Made by a program: the position numbers and the translations under genes. Below the pieces are notes generated by a model, which had not been told where the DNA came from, made no database searches, and saw nothing but the letters and a program-made list of their open reading frames with translations. Shown here piece after piece: positions 61,884 through 64,000 of a stretch of DNA of 64,000 nucleotides (the first letter of the stretch is position 1; each line of letters opens with the position of its first letter). The DNA is taken from positions 152,004 to 216,003 of the forward strand of contig NZ_AGFF01000003.1 of assembly GCF_000226215.1 (NCBI RefSeq), written 5' to 3'. The DNA is from Dietzia alimentaria 72. Lineage in GTDB: Bacteria > Actinomycetota > Actinomycetes > Mycobacteriales > Mycobacteriaceae.

Positions 61884-61899
61884 GTTGACGGGCGTCAAC
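61884..61899. promoter_or_regulatory. Palindromic operator candidate
   Basis: GTTGACGGGCGTCAAC is a perfect inverted repeat with 7-bp arms around GG. It lies 89 bp upstream of the monooxygenase start and 82 bp upstream of the divergent LLM gene. TTGACA at 61956-61961 could be a -35 element for the latter. The encoded TetR protein is the obvious candidate ligand. Confidence 0.6.
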
Positions 61900-61980
61900 A
61901 ATTAGACAATAGCCGCGAGAGTGTCGCTGCGGCTGCCTATCTCGCTAGCCAGTAGTTGACACATCATCTACCATGAACGT

Positions 61981-63105
61981 ATGAACTCACACGCCTCAGC
62001 CAACGATCCCGCCAAGGCCCCCTCGTCGTCGTCGGTGGCCTTTGGCCTCGACACCTTCGGCGACGTCACAGTCGACCGCAACGGGCGCCCCGTTCCTCAC
62101 GCGCAGGTCATTCGCGACGTGGTGGAGCAGGCCGTGCTCGCCGACCGGGTAGGGGTGGACGCGTTCGGCATCGGCGAGCATCACCGACCCGACTTCGCCG
62201 TCTCAGCGCCTGACGCGGTACTCGCCGGCATCGCCACCCGCACGGAACGCATCCTGCTGGGGTCGGCCGTCACGGTGCTCTCCAGCGACGACCCGATCCG
62301 TGTCTTCCAGCGCTTCTCCACCATCGATGCCCTCTCGAACGGCCGCGCCGAGGTCGTACTGGGCCGTGGCTCCTTCACAGAATCGTTCCCGCTATTCGGC
62401 TTCGACCTTCAGCAATACGAGCAACTGTTCAGCGAGAAGCTCGACCTCTTCGCCGCACTGCTGCCCGAGGAAGCCGTCACGTGGTCCGGTGATCTCCGCG
62501 CGCCGCTCGTCGACCAGCGCGTCTACCCCGAGACCGAGAACGGGCTGAACGCGTGGATCGCCGTCGGAGGCAGCCCCGAATCCGTGGTGCGCGCCGCCCG
62601 TTACCGCATGCCGCTCATGCTCGCGATCATCGGCGGACCCGCCGGCCGGTTTGCCCCCTTCACTGACCTGTACCGCGAGGCGAACGCGCAGGTTGCGGGC
62701 TCCGATGCGCCGCGCCTGCCGATCGCCGTCCATTCGCCGGGCTTCATCGCCGAGACCGACGAGCGGGCCGCCCAACTGGCGCTGCCGCACTGGCTGACCA
62801 GCCGCAACAAGATCGGGCGCGAGCGCGGCTGGGGCGACGCCGTAGAAGCCGATTTCCATCGCGAGGTCCGCTCCGGGGCCCTGTACGCCGGCTCGCCGGA
62901 GACGGTCGCGCAGAAGATCGCCGCCACCGTCCGCACCCTGGGCCTGGACCGGTTCGACCTCAAGTACGCCAGCGGCCCCACCCCGCACGAGGACCTCATG
63001 ACCTCCGTCGACCTCTACGGACGTAAGGTCATCCCGCGCGTCCGCGAATTGCTTGACGAGGCGAATTACACAGTGGGGGTGCCCCAGGCAGTCTCGCGAC
63101 TCTGA
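61981..63105 (+). CDS. LLM-class flavin-dependent oxidoreductase
   Basis: A 374-residue luciferase-like monooxygenase. Landmarks are VAFGLDTFGDVTVDRNGRP, FGIGEHHRPDFAVSAPDAV, TERILLGSAVTVLSSDDPIRV, GRAEVVLGRGSFTESFPLFG and AGSPETVAQKIAATVRTLGL. It matches the SP_0267/Atu2307-type LLM subgroup that probably uses FMN. Substrate unknown. No good ribosome site precedes the ATG, and a putative -35 TTGACA lies only 20 bp upstream, so a short-leader or leaderless transcript is possible. Confidence 0.85.
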   Translation: MNSHASANDPAKAPSSSSVAFGLDTFGDVTVDRNGRPVPHAQVIRDVVEQAVLADRVGVDAFGIGEHHRPDFAVSAPDAVLAGIATRTERILLGSAVTVLSSDDPIRVFQRFSTIDALSNGRAEVVLGRGSFTESFPLFGFDLQQYEQLFSEKLDLFAALLPEEAVTWSGDLRAPLVDQRVYPETENGLNAWIAVGGSPESVVRAARYRMPLMLAIIGGPAGRFAPFTDLYREANAQVAGSDAPRLPIAVHSPGFIAETDERAAQLALPHWLTSRNKIGRERGWGDAVEADFHREVRSGALYAGSPETVAQKIAATVRTLGLDRFDLKYASGPTPHEDLMTSVDLYGRKVIPRVRELLDEANYTVGVPQAVSRL

Positions 63106-63127
63106 CGCGTTGGTTTACGGTATACGC

Positions 63128-63505
63128 ATGCTCTTCGCCTTCTCCGTCGCTCCGACATCTACCGCGGACGACTCCGCCTCGATGAGTGCGGCCGTCGCCG
63201 AGGCGGTGCGGGTGGTCCGTGACTCAGGCCTGCCTCACGAGACCACGTCGATGTTCACCACCATCGAGGGCGAATGGGACGAGGTCATGCCCGTCATCCG
63301 CGCCGCCACCGATGCTGTCCTGGCCGTCGCCCCGCGCGTGAGCCTGGTGCTCAAGGCGGACCTGCGGCCCGGCCGCGAGGGTGAACTTCGCGGCAAGGTC
63401 GACAGGGTGGAAAAGCGGCTCGCCGGACGCGGGGAAAGCCGCGACCACGCCCGCGACGACGACCGCGGGCACGCCCGCGACGACGACGAGGACTTGGCCC
63501 GTTGA
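63128..63505 (+). CDS. Thiamine-binding (YkoF/MTH1187-type) protein
   Basis: A 125-residue protein whose first 95 residues form the ferredoxin-like fold: MLFAFSVAPTSTADDSASMS, VRDSGLPHETTSMFTTIEGE and RVSLVLKADLRPGREGELRG. The tail is a His/Asp/Arg-rich low-complexity extension. Proteins of this family bind thiamine or thiamine precursors and are often near thiamine transporters; none is visible here. The ATG at 63128 is chosen by conservation over a frame that overlaps the previous gene. Confidence 0.82.
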   Translation: MLFAFSVAPTSTADDSASMSAAVAEAVRVVRDSGLPHETTSMFTTIEGEWDEVMPVIRAATDAVLAVAPRVSLVLKADLRPGREGELRGKVDRVEKRLAGRGESRDHARDDDRGHARDDDEDLAR

Positions 63506-63930
63506 CCACTCCCGAATTCCCGCGGAACCTATCCGCAGGTGACGACATTGCGAACTCGGACGGCGTGCGGTCGCGGAGCATGCTGGCGGTGGTCTACACC
63601 GCGACCACTCTGCTCGGCGGGATCGGTGCGCTCGTGGTGCTCGTGGTGACTGCGACCGCCCCGGACGCCTCCGCTCTCGACGTGCTGCTGTGGGGGGCGC
63701 TCGCCGTGCTGCTGTTCGCGGCGGCCGCGCGGGAATGGTGGTTCAAGGGCATCGAGATCAATCGATCGCGGCGTGCGGCGCAGCGGGTCTCATCGTCCGA
63801 GATTGCTGCCACCGCCAGGGAGTCGTCCAGCGAGGTCGAGACGGTCCGCAAGCTGCGGCGGGCCCACCCGGACCTACGACTCGTCGACGCCGTGAACCTG
63901 GTACGCGACGGCAGGCCCTCCGACTCCTGA
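63502..63930 (+). CDS. Small membrane protein of unknown function
   Basis: A 142-residue protein starting with TTG in a TTGA overlap with the thiamine-binding gene. Two transmembrane helices (MLAVVYTATTLLGGIGALVV and ALDVLLWGALAVLLFAAAA) are followed by a basic cytoplasmic tail with RKLRRAHPDLRLVDAVNLVRD, which looks like a helical binding motif. No family recognised. Translational coupling suggests a link to the upstream gene. Confidence 0.65.
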   Translation: MTTPEFPRNLSAGDDIANSDGVRSRSMLAVVYTATTLLGGIGALVVLVVTATAPDASALDVLLWGALAVLLFAAAAREWWFKGIEINRSRRAAQRVSSSEIAATARESSSEVETVRKLRRAHPDLRLVDAVNLVRDGRPSDS

Positions 63931-64000
63931 GCCCGCCCCGGCCCCGCTTGCGCTGCCGAACCGCCCGCCCCGGCCCCGCTTGCGCTGCCGAACCGCCCGC
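63931..64000. repeat. 32-bp tandem repeat at window edge
   Basis: Two exact copies of a 32-bp unit beginning GCCCGCCCCGGCCCCG and ending GCGCTGCCGAACC (63931-63962, 63963-63994), then the first 6 bases of a third copy before the window ends. The array starts directly after the stop codon. The total copy number cannot be seen. Confidence 0.9.

Noticed and set aside
63931..64000. CRISPR-like repeat array
   Set aside because: The 32-bp units are directly adjacent without spacers, so this is a simple tandem repeat.

Overview
This is high-GC actinobacterial DNA, and the first 12 kb fixes the group as Mycobacteriales. On the minus strand lie fhaA, fhaB, pstP, rodA, pbpA, pknA and pknB, followed by trpG, crgA and a PH-domain protein, the arrangement found close to oriC in mycobacteria and relatives. 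No DUF881 gene sits between crgA and trpG. My guess, from gene order only, is Dietzia or a close relative.

Layout. 1-12.1 kb: the cell-growth and Ser/Thr-phosphorylation cluster, read mostly leftward with 4-bp stop/start overlaps, ending at a tRNA-Leu(CAG) with a strong terminator. The gap between the PH-domain gene and crgA holds a cluster of DnaA boxes. 12.3-13.9 kb: a secreted lipase and a lipoprotein. 14.1-28.2 kb: an accessory region that looks like a defence island. It holds a DUF4041/GIY-YIG gene with a coiled-coil partner, a BrnT-like toxin and ribbon-helix-helix antitoxin, an Abi/HEPN protein, a serine recombinase, a retron-type reverse transcriptase, a second GIY-YIG protein, a winged-helix-like protein and a PrrC/RloC-like ATPase. 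Directly upstream of the reverse transcriptase is a 162-nt segment with the architecture of a retron msr-msd RNA: long imperfect terminal inverted repeats (a1/a2), a short stem-loop and a long hairpin. I consider this previously unannotated retron the main discovery in the window.

28.3-33.2 kb: a segment bounded by near-identical 24-bp direct repeats. It carries a formaldehyde-dehydrogenase-like, DJ-1/PfpI and ABM gene string, an amine-oxidising flavoenzyme and an AT-richer orphan. 33.3-38.2 kb: membrane and lipoprotein genes, then a btuCDF-type ABC transporter behind a clear cobalamin riboswitch. 38.2-44.3 kb: a DUF2254 protein, a lactate-monooxygenase-like flavoenzyme and pntAB transhydrogenase with a CRP/GlxR-like site upstream.

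44.3-64 kb: housekeeping and catabolic genes. These include an acyl-CoA dehydrogenase, two LLM flavoenzymes, an MFS transporter, several alpha/beta hydrolases, large-subunit catalase, a PoxB-type pyruvate dehydrogenase, an AI-2E family exporter, a maltokinase-cap protein and YceI. A tightly overlapped flavin monooxygenase-TetR-hydrolase operon follows, with a perfect palindrome upstream that is a likely operator. Last come a thiamine-binding protein and a small membrane protein, ending in a 32-bp tandem repeat cut by the window edge.

The functional logic is a conserved cell-division and signalling core, an adjacent variable zone of mobile and defence genes, and then redox and catabolic functions. 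All assignments come from reading sequence and motifs by eye; no database search was run.
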